A stretch of 64,000 bases of DNA, from the NCBI RefSeq assembly GCF_000381025.1, contig NZ_KB905818.1, forward strand, positions 1 through 64,000, given 5' to 3'. A program made the position numbers and the translations under genes. The notes beneath the pieces are model-generated. The model was not told the DNA's origin. It saw only the letters and a program-made list of their open reading frames with translations, and made no database searches. Origin of the DNA: Streptomyces sulphureus DSM 40104. Lineage in GTDB: Bacteria > Actinomycetota > Actinomycetes > Streptomycetales > Streptomycetaceae. Below, piece after piece: positions 35,997-45,415 of the stretch (positions are counted from its first letter, which is position 1; every line of letters starts with the position of its first letter).

Positions 35997-36893
35997 TCAG
36001 ACCGCCGCCTCCTCGGCCGGTTCCTCCGCCTTTGCCGGAGTGATCCCGGTCTTGCCGCGTCGGCCCCGGCGCTCGATCCAGTTGGCGAGCGACGAGAGGG
36101 CGAGGCACAGGGCGATGTAGATGGCGCCGATCACGATGATGGTCGGCACGTAGGGGTAGTCGCCGTCGATGGTGGTGTTGGAGGAGATGAGTCGCGCCGT
36201 CTGCAACAGCTCGGGGAAGAGGATGATGTAGCCGAGCGACGTGTCCTTGAGCGTCACCACCAGTTGGCTGATGATCGACGGAAGCATGGCGCGGATCGCC
36301 TGCGGCAGCAGGATCGTCGTCATGACCTGCGTCTTGCGCATGCCCAGTGCGTACGCGGCTTCCGCCTGTCCCTTCGGCACCGAGTTGACGCCGGCGCGCA
36401 GCACCTCTGCCTGCACGCACGCGTTGTAGATCGTCAGGCCGAGAACCAGTGCCCACATCGGGTTGATGGCGATGCTGCCCGGCAGGTGGAAGACGTCCGA
36501 CCAGAGGTTGTCGAGGATGCCGATCCACAGTGCGAAGATCGTGATCAGCAGCGGCACGGAGCGGAAGATCTCGATGAAGCCCGTGCACAGCCAGCTCACC
36601 GGCTTGTGGTCGGAGAGCCGCCCGACGGCGAGCACGACGCTGAAGAGCAGCGAGAACAGCCCCGCGAGGGCGAAGACCTTCAGCGTGGCCAGGAGCCCGT
36701 CGAGGATGTTCTGCCGGATGCCCGAGTAGTTGAAGATGTCCCACATCTCGGGGTTGAACTGGCCCTGGCTGTGGAGCCGCCAGACGATGACGGCGAGGAC
36801 GCCCAGGACGAGCAGCGAGCCGAGGACCGTGTAGACGACGTTGCGCGCCCGGGCCTTGGGGCCCGGTGCGTCGTAGAGCACGCTGGCACTCAT
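35997..36893 (-). CDS. gluD: Glutamate ABC transporter permease GluD
   Basis: 298 aa. The permease core shows the HisM/EAA region (AEAAYALGMRKTQVMTTILLPQAIRAMLPSI) and about five membrane helices, with a C-terminal Lys/Glu/Ala tail. Its ATG overlaps the gluC stop (ATGA). Together with GluA, GluB and GluC it forms the glutamate uptake system first described in Corynebacterium glutamicum and conserved after recA-recX in Streptomyces. Confidence 0.92.
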   Translation of the reverse strand: MSASVLYDAPGPKARARNVVYTVLGSLLVLGVLAVIVWRLHSQGQFNPEMWDIFNYSGIRQNILDGLLATLKVFALAGLFSLLFSVVLAVGRLSDHKPVSWLCTGFIEIFRSVPLLITIFALWIGILDNLWSDVFHLPGSIAINPMWALVLGLTIYNACVQAEVLRAGVNSVPKGQAEAAYALGMRKTQVMTTILLPQAIRAMLPSIISQLVVTLKDTSLGYIILFPELLQTARLISSNTTIDGDYPYVPTIIVIGAIYIALCLALSSLANWIERRGRRGKTGITPAKAEEPAEEAAV

Positions 36894-37537
36894 CGGGCGA
36901 CCTCCAGACGGCGCTCCAGCAGGCGGAAGATGCCGCTGATGGCGAAGGTGATGATCAGGTACGCCAGGGTGATCCAGAAGAAGATGACGAGGATGTTGAA
37001 GCCGTCGTTGCTGAGCGTCTTCTGGATGTTGAAGAGGTCGACGTTGTTGAACCCGCCCGCGATGGCGGAGTTCTTCGTCAGGGCGATCAACAGGCTGCTC
37101 AGCGGCGGGAGTACGGCGCGGGTCGCCTGGGGGAGGACCACAATCCGCAGCGACTGCATGAAGGTCATCCCGATGCTGCGCGCGGCCTCGGCCTGCCCGA
37201 GCGCCACGGTGCCGATCCCGGACCTGATCGCCTCGCAGATGAAGGACGAGGTGTAGACGCCCAGCGCGCAGATCGCCAGCACGAAGGAGTTGATCCCGGG
37301 GAAGAGGACCTGCGGGACGACGAAGAAGGCGACCAGGAACAGCAGCGTCAGCGGGGTGTTGCGGAGGAGCGTGACCCAGGCGGTGCCGAAGGCGCGCAGC
37401 GGCGGCACGGGCGACACCCGGCAGCCGGCGATGAGGATGCCGAGCACCAGGGCTATGAGTGCGCTGGCTCCGGTCAGCGCGAGGGTTCCCAGGAACCCGT
37501 CCCGGAACAGGTCCAGGTGGTCAAGGAGTACGTTCAT
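36890..37537 (-). CDS. gluC: Glutamate ABC transporter permease GluC
   Basis: 215 aa. The conserved EAA loop is VALGQAEAARSIGMTFMQSLRIVVLPQATRAVLPPL, with membrane helices on both sides (LALTGASALIALVLGILIAG, TLLFLVAFFVVPQVL). I place the start at ATG 37537 (MNVLLDH); the frame is open further upstream, without a better site. A hairpin lies between gluB and this gene. Confidence 0.93.
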   Translation of the reverse strand: MNVLLDHLDLFRDGFLGTLALTGASALIALVLGILIAGCRVSPVPPLRAFGTAWVTLLRNTPLTLLFLVAFFVVPQVLFPGINSFVLAICALGVYTSSFICEAIRSGIGTVALGQAEAARSIGMTFMQSLRIVVLPQATRAVLPPLSSLLIALTKNSAIAGGFNNVDLFNIQKTLSNDGFNILVIFFWITLAYLIITFAISGIFRLLERRLEVAR

Positions 37538-37711
37538 GGATTGTCTCGTCTTCCGCGGGGCGGGAGTGCGGCAGCGTTCGGGCAGGGGTGCAGGGGCGCC
37601 GGTCGGTTCGGCGCCGGGTGTTCCCGCCGCGCTGCCCAAGGGGGCGTGGCCGGGGGCCGTTCGCTGCCGGCCGGGTCACCGCGTATCGGCAGGAGGCTGT
37701 GCGAGCGGGGG

Positions 37712-37737
37712 CGGGGCGCCCGGTCAAAGGCGCCCCG
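37712..37737 (-). promoter_or_regulatory. Intercistronic hairpin between gluB and gluC
   Basis: On the + strand CGGGGCGCC (37712-37720) pairs perfectly with GGCGCCCCG (37729-37737) with an 8-nt loop. It is 8 bp past the gluB stop in a 207-bp gap. Hairpins in this place commonly stabilise the upstream mRNA or partly terminate, so that the binding protein is made in excess over the permeases. That role is inferred. Confidence 0.7.
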
Positions 37738-37744
37738 TGCCGCG

Positions 37745-38656
37745 TTACTTCTCCTGGAGGGCCGGGGGCTCCTCGAAGTCCGAGCCGGACTTGCCGAGGG
37801 TCGCCTCGAACGCCTTCTTGTAGTCGCCGTTCTCCTGGTGCGCTTCGAGGGCGTCCGCGACGGCCTTCTGGAGCGCCTTGTCGCCCTTCTTGAGGCCGAC
37901 GCCGTACGGCTCCTCGCTGAAGGTGTCGCCGACGACCTTCAGCTTCTTCGGGTTGTCGGCGGCGTAGCCCATGAGAATCGCGTCGTCGGTGGTGACGGCG
38001 TCGACCTGGCCGTCGATCAACTGCTTGACGCAGTCCGAGTACTTGGCGAGCTCGGTGACCTTGGCGCCGTACTTCGACTCCTTGATCGTCTGAAGCGGGG
38101 TCGAGCCGACGATCGAGCAGACCTTCTTGCCCTTGACGGTGTCCGGGCCCGTGATGTCCTTCTCGTCCTTGCGTACGAGGAGGGAAGCGCCGGCGTCGTA
38201 GTACGGTCCCGCGAAGTCGATCTGCTTCTTGCGCTCGTCGTTGATCGTGTAGGTGCCGATCATGAGGTCGACGTCGCCCTTGCGGACCGCCTGCTCGCGG
38301 GCGTTGGAGTCGACCGTCTCCCACTTGATCTTCTTCGGCGAGAAGCCGAGGTCGGCGGCGACCATCTTGGCGACCTCGATGTCGAAGCCCGAGTACTCCT
38401 TGGTCGACTGGTCCTGGAAGCCCAAGTACGGCTGGTCGGCCTTGGCGCCGATCACCAGCGTGCCGCGCTTCTGCGCCTTCTTGACCACAGGGGAGTCGAC
38501 GTCGACGTTCTCGGCGACCTTGTAGGTCGGCAGAGCCTTCTTGTCGGTCTTGCCGCCCTGCTCGTCGCCGGCGGAGCCGTCCTTGCCGCCGCAGGCTGCG
38601 GTGGCGGCGAGCGCGAGGACCACAGCCGCCGAGGCGGCCGTCTTGCGGAGCTTCAT
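37745..38656 (-). CDS. gluB: Glutamate-binding lipoprotein GluB
   Basis: 303 aa. The signal peptide ends in a lipobox, LAATAAC, with lipidated Cys22. After a Gly/Lys/Asp-rich linker, the bilobal SBP_bac_3 domain begins near residue 65 (RGTLVIGAKADQPYLGFQD, SGFDIEVAKMVAADLG). It captures glutamate outside the membrane for the GluCD permeases. AAGGGA lies 7 nt upstream of the ATG. It is followed by a strong intercistronic hairpin. Confidence 0.95.
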   Translation of the reverse strand: MKLRKTAASAAVVLALAATAACGGKDGSAGDEQGGKTDKKALPTYKVAENVDVDSPVVKKAQKRGTLVIGAKADQPYLGFQDQSTKEYSGFDIEVAKMVAADLGFSPKKIKWETVDSNAREQAVRKGDVDLMIGTYTINDERKKQIDFAGPYYDAGASLLVRKDEKDITGPDTVKGKKVCSIVGSTPLQTIKESKYGAKVTELAKYSDCVKQLIDGQVDAVTTDDAILMGYAADNPKKLKVVGDTFSEEPYGVGLKKGDKALQKAVADALEAHQENGDYKKAFEATLGKSGSDFEEPPALQEK

Positions 38657-38692
38657 GTGAGTATCCCTTGCTTGGTCTTCTGTAGGCCGGCG

Positions 38693-39478
38693 TCAGTGGT
38701 GGAGGATCTTCGAGAGGAAGTCCTTGGCCCGCTCACTGCGCGGATTGCTGAAGAACTGGTCCGGGGTCGCCTCCTCCATAATCCGCCCGTCGGCCATGAA
38801 GACGACGCGGTTGGCGGCGGAGCGCGCGAAGCCCATCTCGTGGGTGACGACGACCATCGTCATCCCCTCACGGGCCAACTGCTGCATGACCTCGAGGACT
38901 TCGTTGATCATCTCGGGGTCGAGGGCCGAGGTGGGCTCGTCGAAGAGCATCACCTTCGGGTCCATCGCCAGTGCGCGGGCGATCGCCACACGCTGCTGCT
39001 GCCCGCCGGAGAGCTGCGCGGGGTACTTCTGCGACTGGCTGCCGACGCCGACGCGGTCGAGGAGCGCCATCGCCTTCTTCTCGGCCTCGGCCTTGGGTAT
39101 CTTCCGGACCTTCGTCTGGCCCAGCACCACGTTCTCCAGCACGGTCTTGTGCGCGAACAGGTTGAACGACTGGAAGACCATGCCGACGTCCGAGCGCAGC
39201 TTCGCCAACTCCCTCCCCTCCTGGGGCAGGGGGCGGCCGTCGATCGTGATGCTGCCGGAGTCGGTCGTCTCCAGGCGGTTGATGGTGCGGCACAGCGTGG
39301 ACTTGCCCGAACCCGAGGGGCCGATGACGACGACGACCTCGCCAGGGGCGATGGCCAGGTCGATGTCCTGGAGCACGTGCAGTGCACCGAAGTGCTTGTT
39401 GACCCCCTCCAGTACGACCAGCTTCTCCGCCGTCGACTGGGCTCCCGCGGCGTCCTGGGGCACCGATACTTCGCTCAT
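38693..39478 (-). CDS. gluA: Glutamate ABC transporter ATP-binding protein GluA
   Basis: 261 aa. Walker A is GPSGSGKST, the Q-loop is VFQSFNLF, the ABC signature is LSGGQQQRVAIARALA, and Walker B is VMLFDEPTSALD. These are typical of polar amino acid importers. It is the first gene of gluABCD on the minus strand. A 20-residue N-terminal extension precedes the ABC core. A TGTAAT element (ATTACA on +, 39540-39545) upstream could be the -10 of its promoter, but the -35 is weak. Confidence 0.95.
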   Translation of the reverse strand: MSEVSVPQDAAGAQSTAEKLVVLEGVNKHFGALHVLQDIDLAIAPGEVVVVIGPSGSGKSTLCRTINRLETTDSGSITIDGRPLPQEGRELAKLRSDVGMVFQSFNLFAHKTVLENVVLGQTKVRKIPKAEAEKKAMALLDRVGVGSQSQKYPAQLSGGQQQRVAIARALAMDPKVMLFDEPTSALDPEMINEVLEVMQQLAREGMTMVVVTHEMGFARSAANRVVFMADGRIMEEATPDQFFSNPRSERAKDFLSKILHH

Positions 39479-40051
39479 CGGCGTGTAGCTCCGTCCTCGT
39501 CGGTTGCGAGGACCCTAGTGAGCTGTCGCCATCAGCGTCATTACATCTGAGCGGAAATTGAGCATAACGATCTGGCCGCAACCGGGCACTCTGGGTGAAG
39601 GCCGGCGAGGCGGGTCGTCGGGGTCAAGTCGTCCCGGACGAAGGGGGATCGAGGTCGGTGGGATCTCTCGGGCTCAACCGCCCTTCCGGTGCGAAGGGGG
39701 CACAAAGGGGGGAGCGATGCGCCATGCGGGTCGTACCGGTTCGCGCCCGGCAAGCGGTGCACAGGGCACGAGCTCGCTGCTCCGCCAGCCGTACCGGCTG
39801 TATAACGGATACCTCCGTGCCACCGGAACCCCCTTGACTCGTCACGCCGGATCGGCGTGGATGCAGTGTCCGCATCCGCGCCTGTACGTCCCCGTATCTC
39901 TTCCCACGTACGGGCGCAGTCCTCGGTTCCGGGAAGCGACCCAGGTCACATCCTCCGCGCTGCGGCGCAGGCGCCGCAGCGCGCGCGGGACGGCGCCCCG
40001 GGGCGTGGGGCGACGGGGGACCGTGCAAGGCCGTGAAAGGAGGCCGGGACG
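39479..40051. promoter_or_regulatory. Divergent control region between gluA and the two-component genes
   Basis: 573 bp with no convincing gene. TTGACT (39834-39839) is followed at once by the inverted repeat CACGCCG-GAT-CGGCGTG (39843-39859), which could be an operator over a promoter toward the response regulator. TATAAC (39801-39806) next to the palindrome AGCCG-TAC-CGGCT is a second candidate element. Neither has a full -35/-10 pair. Confidence 0.35.
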
Positions 40052-40759
40052 ATGAGACTGCTGCTCGTCGAGGACGACGACCATGTGGCCGCCGCGCTCG
40101 CGGCGGTGCTGCGCCGCCACGGCTTCGACGTCGCCCAGGCACGCAACGGCCAGCAGGCGCTCGACCACCTCCTGCCGGGTACCGGCGGCGAACCCTTCGG
40201 CGTCGTCCTCCTCGATCTTGGCCTCCCCGACCAGGACGGCTTCGAACTCTGCGGACGCATCCGCGCCACGACGGCCGCGCCGGTGATCATGGTGACGGCG
40301 CGGGCGGACGTCCGCTCCCGCATACACGGCCTCAACCTGGGCGCGGACGACTACGTCGTCAAGCCGTACGACACCGGCGAACTCCTCGCCCGCATCCACG
40401 CCGTCAGCCGCCGCGCCGCCCCCGAGGAGGGAGGCGGCCACACAGGCGAGGGCGGTGCCGAGGAGCTGCGCCTCGGCCCGCTCGTCGTCAGGACCGCCAC
40501 CCGGCAGGTCGTCGTCGACGGCGAGGAGGTGCCGCTCACGCGCAAGGAGTTCGACCTCCTCACGCTCCTCGCCCAGCGCCCTGGCGTCGTCTTCCGGCGG
40601 GAGCAGATCATCAGCGAGGTCTGGCGCACCAGTTGGGAGGGGACGGGGCGCACCCTGGAGGTCCACGTCGCCTCGCTCCGCTCGAAGCTGCGGCTGCCCA
40701 CGCTGATCGAGACCGTGCGAGGCGTCGGCTACCGCCTCGCCGCGCCCGAGCAGCACTGA
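40052..40759 (+). CDS. OmpR/PhoB-family response regulator
   Basis: 235 aa. The receiver domain has the acidic pair VEDDD, phosphoacceptor Asp55 (LLDLGLPDQDG) and the conserved Lys in VKPYDTGEL. The C-terminal winged helix (about 138-230) contains LTRKEFDLLTLLAQRPGVV and the recognition helix TLEVHVASLRSKL. A near-perfect Shine-Dalgarno AAAGGAGG ends 8 nt before the ATG. The kinase gene follows after 9 bp. The regulon is unknown. Confidence 0.93.
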   Translation: MRLLLVEDDDHVAAALAAVLRRHGFDVAQARNGQQALDHLLPGTGGEPFGVVLLDLGLPDQDGFELCGRIRATTAAPVIMVTARADVRSRIHGLNLGADDYVVKPYDTGELLARIHAVSRRAAPEEGGGHTGEGGAEELRLGPLVVRTATRQVVVDGEEVPLTRKEFDLLTLLAQRPGVVFRREQIISEVWRTSWEGTGRTLEVHVASLRSKLRLPTLIETVRGVGYRLAAPEQH

Positions 40760-40768
40760 GGTACGGAC

Positions 40769-42268
40769 GTGCGCAGCCGCCTGCTTCCGCTTCTGCTCAT
40801 CCTGCTCGCCGGGGTGCTGATCGCGCTGGGTTTCCCGCTCGCCGTCAGCCAGGCGGCAGCGGAGCAGCAGCGCGTCGTCGTCGACCGGATCGACGACACG
40901 GCGCGCTTCGCGGCGCTCGCCCAGTTCGTGACGGAGGCCGACCGCCAGGGGGAGCGGCTCGCCACCCTCCAGCACGAACTCGACCGGTACCACGAGGTCT
41001 ACGGCATCCGCGCCGGTGTCTTCTACCGCGACGGTGACGCGATGGCGACCGCGCCCGAGACCTGGAGCGTGCCGCAGAAAGGCGACGGCCGGCGCGCCTT
41101 CGCCGAGGCGCTCGCCGGGCGCCGCAGCCACGACCCGCGACAGGTGTGGCCCTGGCAGGACGGGCGCATCGCCGTCGCCTCGCCCGTCACGCGGGACGGC
41201 GACGTCGCGGCCGTCGTCCTCACCGACTCGCCGACCGACGCGATGCGTTCCGGCATCCTCCACCGCTGGGTGGTGATCGCCGCGGGCGAGGGCGCGGCGA
41301 TGCTGCTCGCCGTCGGTGCCGCACTGCGCCTCACCGGCTGGGTGCTCCGCCCGGTGCGCATCCTCGACCGTGCCACGCACGAGATCGCCACGGGAAAGCT
41401 CAACTCCCGTGTCGCCGCGTCCGGTGGACCGCCCGAGCTGAAGAGCCTGGCGCGCTCCTTCAACGACATGGCCGACCATCTGGAGGAGGTGCTGGAGCAG
41501 CAGCGCGCCTTCGTCGCCGACGCCTCGCACCAGCTACGCAACCCGCTCTCCGCGCTGCTGCTGCGGATCGAGCTTCTCGGGCTCGAACTCCCCGAGGACA
41601 GTGCAGAGATGGCGTCGGTACGCGCCGAGGGCAAGCGCCTCGCGCGCGTCCTCGACGACCTCCTCGACCTCGCCGTCGCCGAGCACGGCCCGGCCGACCT
41701 CCGCCTCACCGACGTCGCCGAGCAGGCGGCGGAGCGCGCGGCCGGCTGGCTGCCCGTCGCCGAGAGCAAGGGGGTGCGGCTGCGCACCGCGGGGCAGCGG
41801 GCCGCGACGGGGTGGGCGGACCCGGTGGCGCTCTCCAGCGCACTCGACGCGGTGATCGACAACGCGGTGAAGTTCACGCCCGAGGGCGGGACGGTCACGG
41901 TCCGCACCGAGACGGACGGCGACCGGGTGCGGATCGACGTCACCGACGAGGGCCCGGGACTCGACGCGGACGAACTGGAACGCATAGGCGACCGGTTCTG
42001 GCGCAGCGGCCGTCACCAGAACGTCTCCGGCTCGGGCCTCGGCCTCTCCATCGCGCGCGCCCTGCTCGCGGCGGGCGGGGCCGGCATCGAGTTCGGCCCG
42101 GCCCGCGAGGGGCTCCCCGCGCCGTGCGGTGACGAACACGCGGACGGAGAGCGGTCGCCGCACTCCGCGGACGACACAGCCGACCAGGCCGGCACAGCCG
42201 ACGCAGCCGAGCGTCCGGGCCTCCTCGTACGCCTCAGCCTGCCGCGGAACGCACCAACCGGAGCGTGA
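40769..42268 (+). CDS. Membrane sensor histidine kinase
   Basis: 499 aa. Two membrane helices (near residues 5-27 and 169-190) bracket an extracytoplasmic sensor domain. HAMP follows, then HisKA with His254 (ADASHQLRNPLSAL), and HATPase with NAVKFTPEGG, DEGPG and GSGLGLSIA. Between the last ATPase glycine box and the final strand is an unusual acidic Asp/Glu/Ala/Thr insertion of about 40 residues. It is partnered with the upstream regulator. The GTG start is 9 bp after it. Its 3' end overlaps the end of the GH38 gene by 35 bp, tail to tail. The signal is unknown. Confidence 0.92.
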   Translation: MRSRLLPLLLILLAGVLIALGFPLAVSQAAAEQQRVVVDRIDDTARFAALAQFVTEADRQGERLATLQHELDRYHEVYGIRAGVFYRDGDAMATAPETWSVPQKGDGRRAFAEALAGRRSHDPRQVWPWQDGRIAVASPVTRDGDVAAVVLTDSPTDAMRSGILHRWVVIAAGEGAAMLLAVGAALRLTGWVLRPVRILDRATHEIATGKLNSRVAASGGPPELKSLARSFNDMADHLEEVLEQQRAFVADASHQLRNPLSALLLRIELLGLELPEDSAEMASVRAEGKRLARVLDDLLDLAVAEHGPADLRLTDVAEQAAERAAGWLPVAESKGVRLRTAGQRAATGWADPVALSSALDAVIDNAVKFTPEGGTVTVRTETDGDRVRIDVTDEGPGLDADELERIGDRFWRSGRHQNVSGSGLGLSIARALLAAGGAGIEFGPAREGLPAPCGDEHADGERSPHSADDTADQAGTADAAERPGLLVRLSLPRNAPTGA

Positions 42269-45200
42269 CGATCTGGAAGGGGCGCAGCGTCAACCGCACA
42301 CGTCCATCGGTGAGTTCGCACCCCGGTGCGTCGGGAGCCGCTCCGAGCGGCCGCTCCAGCAGATCGGCAGCGTACGCCTCCGCGACCTCGAACCCCGGCG
42401 TGAGCTCCGCCGCCGCGCGCCCGCCGCGCGCCTCGTAGAGGCGCACGACGACGTCGCCGCTGCGGTCTTCCGCGAGCTTCACCGCCTCGGCGACGACCTC
42501 GCCGGGACTGCCCGCCGCGGCTCCGAGCGCCACCAACGGCTCGACCGGCGCCCCCTCGCCGACCACCCTCCGCTCCGGCAGGTTCGCCCAGTGCCCTTCG
42601 CGGACGGCGTCCCCGAGCGAGGCGCCCGGGACGAGCGCGTAGGCGAGGCGGTGGCTGCCCTGGTCGGTCTCGGGGTCCGGGTAGCGCGGGGCGCGGAGCA
42701 GCGAGAGGCGCAGGGTGGTCGTGTGGCCGCCGTCGGCGCGCACCTCGCGGGTGACGTCGTGCCCGTACGTCGAGTCGTTGACGAGTGCCGCGCCCCAGCC
42801 GGGCTCCTCGACGTGGAGCCAGCGGTGTGCGCAGATCTCGAACTGCGCGGCGTCCCAGGAGGTGTTGGTGTGGGTCGGGCGGAAGACATGGCCGAACTGG
42901 GTCTCGGAAGCGGAGCGTTCGGCCTTCACGTCGAGGGGGAAGGCGGCCTTGAGGAAGGTCTCGCTCTCGTGCCAGTCGATCTCGGCGGTGAACTCGACGG
43001 CGCACTCCTCCGCGCCCAGCGCGATCGTCTGCACCACGCGCGAACCACCGAACGAGCGCTCCACGCGCACCTCAGCGCGCTCGGGCCCGTCCTCGACCAG
43101 TTCGACCGCGTCGGCGAGGGTCAGGTCCGCGACCCGGTTGCGGTAGTACTCCTCGACGTCCCAGGCGTCGTAGAACGTGGGGAAGTCGGGGTGGAGTTGG
43201 AGGAGGTTGGCCGGGCTTCCCGGGGCGAGCGCCTCGCGGGACGCGGGGGTGTCCGCGTCGGAGACGACGGAGACCACGAGCCCGCGTGCGTCGATCTCGA
43301 CGCGGATCGGCCCGTTGTCGAGAACCCAACCGCCGTCCGCCCGCCGGGCGGCCTCCACCGCGCCCCGCGCGCCGGAGCGCGGCGCGGCGCCTCCGGCCGC
43401 GACGCCGTGGCGGAGGTGGGGTGAACCGTTGAAGACGAGGGTGCGGTCACCCTGCCCGGCGAGCGCCGACTGCGCGCCGGCGACGATCTCCTCCAGCTCG
43501 GCGTGGACCCGCGCGTACGTCGCGCGCGCCTCCCGGTGGACCCAGGCGATCGAGGAGCCGGGGAGGATGTCGTGGAACTGGTGGAGCAGTACCGTCTTCC
43601 ACAACTGCTCCAATTCTTCGTACGGGTAGGCGTATTCGGACGTGCGCACGGCGGCCGTCGCCGCCCACAGCTCCGCCTCGCGGAGCAGCGACTCGCTCCG
43701 GCGGTTGCCCTGCTTCGTCTTCGCCTGCGAGGTGTACGTGCCGCGGTGCAGCTCCAGGTAGAGCTCGCCCTGCCAGACGGGGGCGCCCGGGTACTCCGCG
43801 TACGCCTCCTCGAAGAACGCCGCAGGCTTCTCCACCTCGACCTTGGGCGAGCCCTCCAGGTTCCGCAGCCGCGCGGCGCGGGCGAGCATCTCGCGGGTCG
43901 GACCGCCACCGCCGTCGCCGTGGCCGAACGGGGCGAGGGAGCGGCCGGCGGCGCCCTTCTCGCGGAAGTTGGCTGCGGCGTGGGCGAGTTCGTCGCCCGT
44001 GAGCTCGGCGTTGTAGGTGTCGATGGGCGGGAAGTGGGTGAAGACCCTGGTGCCGTCGATCCCTTCCCACCAGAAGGTGTGGTGGGGGAAGGGGTTGGTG
44101 CGGTTCCAGGAGATCTTCTGCGTGAGGAACCAGTCGGCGCCCGAGAGGCGCACGAGCTGCGGCAGCGCGGCCGTGTAGCCGAAGGAGTCCGGGAGCCACA
44201 CCTCGCGTGTCTCGATGCCGAACTCGTCGAGGAAGAACCGTTTTCCGTAGAGGAACTGGCGGGCCATCGCCTCGCCGCCGACCATGTTGGTGTCCGACTC
44301 CACCCACATGCCGCCGACGGGCACGAAGCGTCCGTTCTCCACCTGCCGGCGCACCCGCGCGTAGACCTCCGGGCGGTGCTCCCTCAGCCAGGCGAACTGC
44401 TGGGCCTGCGACATCGCGAAGACGAACCCAGGGTCCTCCTCCATCAGCGCGACCACGTTCGACGCCGTACGCGCGACCTTCCGCACCGTCTCGCGCAGCG
44501 GCCACAGCCATGCCGAGTCGATGTGCGCATGGCCCACGGCACTGATCCGGTGCGCGGAGGCGCGCGCTGGCGCGGATAGCACCTCTGCGAGCTCGGCGCG
44601 CGCCGCGGGCGCGGAGCCTGCGACGTCCGCCAAGTCGACGGCGTCGAGGGCGCGTTCGGCCGCGCGCAGCAGCTCCCAGCGACGGGCGTCCGCCACCGGA
44701 AGGGACCGCATGAGCGAGTCGGCGACCTCCAGGTCGAGGACGAGCTCCCAGACCTCGGCCGCGAAGACGGCGAGGTCCATCCGCCCCAGCCGGTAGAGCG
44801 GCCGGTGGCTCGCCGTAAGCCTGTCGCCCTCGTAGGTGGGCGTGTGCGGGGAGTTGACGACGGGGTTCGAGGCCGCCTCGACGTAGAGCTCGATCTCCTC
44901 CCCGCCCACGGCCGAATCGGCCACCCGCACATGGGAGTTCTTCGGATGGAGTCCCTTCACCGGCGCGGCGCCGCCGCCCTCCGCACGCCGATAGACGAGC
45001 CCCTCGCACTGGAAGCCCGGCATCTCACGCTCGAACCCCAGGTCGAGCACCGCCTCGACGGGCAGCCCCGCCCACTCCCGCGGCACGCGCCCCCGCACCC
45101 GGAACCACGTCGTGCCCCAGGCCGGCCCCCACGCGGAGCCGGCAGCGTCCGGCTCGTACACCGCCTCCAACGCCTCGGCCACGGGCACCGGTTCGCCGGG

Positions 45201-45314
45201 CGCCTCCCACCGCGCCACCTCCAGCGCGCAGGCTCTGGCGTGGACGGCCGGCCTCAGCCGCTCGTCGAGCACGCGCGTCAACCGGGCCTCGACGGTGGTG
45301 CGGTCGTCGTGCAT
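42234..45314 (-). CDS. Alpha-mannosidase, glycoside hydrolase family 38
   Basis: 1026 aa, typical length for bacterial GH38. The zinc-binding motif GHAHIDSAWLWP lies near residue 258 and the catalytic nucleophile Asp in WLPDSFGYTAALPQL near 373. The central helical bundle and the long C-terminal beta domains (ending RPFQIVTLRLVR) are complete. There is no signal peptide, so it acts in the cytoplasm on mannosides taken up or released inside the cell. No sugar transporter sits beside it. The 3' end overlaps the convergent kinase gene by 35 bp. Confidence 0.95.
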   Translation of the reverse strand: MHDDRTTVEARLTRVLDERLRPAVHARACALEVARWEAPGEPVPVAEALEAVYEPDAAGSAWGPAWGTTWFRVRGRVPREWAGLPVEAVLDLGFEREMPGFQCEGLVYRRAEGGGAAPVKGLHPKNSHVRVADSAVGGEEIELYVEAASNPVVNSPHTPTYEGDRLTASHRPLYRLGRMDLAVFAAEVWELVLDLEVADSLMRSLPVADARRWELLRAAERALDAVDLADVAGSAPAARAELAEVLSAPARASAHRISAVGHAHIDSAWLWPLRETVRKVARTASNVVALMEEDPGFVFAMSQAQQFAWLREHRPEVYARVRRQVENGRFVPVGGMWVESDTNMVGGEAMARQFLYGKRFFLDEFGIETREVWLPDSFGYTAALPQLVRLSGADWFLTQKISWNRTNPFPHHTFWWEGIDGTRVFTHFPPIDTYNAELTGDELAHAAANFREKGAAGRSLAPFGHGDGGGGPTREMLARAARLRNLEGSPKVEVEKPAAFFEEAYAEYPGAPVWQGELYLELHRGTYTSQAKTKQGNRRSESLLREAELWAATAAVRTSEYAYPYEELEQLWKTVLLHQFHDILPGSSIAWVHREARATYARVHAELEEIVAGAQSALAGQGDRTLVFNGSPHLRHGVAAGGAAPRSGARGAVEAARRADGGWVLDNGPIRVEIDARGLVVSVVSDADTPASREALAPGSPANLLQLHPDFPTFYDAWDVEEYYRNRVADLTLADAVELVEDGPERAEVRVERSFGGSRVVQTIALGAEECAVEFTAEIDWHESETFLKAAFPLDVKAERSASETQFGHVFRPTHTNTSWDAAQFEICAHRWLHVEEPGWGAALVNDSTYGHDVTREVRADGGHTTTLRLSLLRAPRYPDPETDQGSHRLAYALVPGASLGDAVREGHWANLPERRVVGEGAPVEPLVALGAAAGSPGEVVAEAVKLAEDRSGDVVVRLYEARGGRAAAELTPGFEVAEAYAADLLERPLGAAPDAPGCELTDGRVRLTLRPFQIVTLRLVRSAAG

Positions 45315-45415
45315 GAGTGAGCTCCTCCGCTACGGCTCCGCCCAGTCTTCCCAGCGGACTCCCGGGCAACCGCAGGCCCCGCCGCCGACTTGCGCCCCGG
45401 CAGGCGTCCTCCGGC

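Noticed and set aside
36866..39550. An 894-residue plus-strand frame over gluABCD
   Set aside because: The four glu genes are unambiguous on the minus strand and this frame is their complement.
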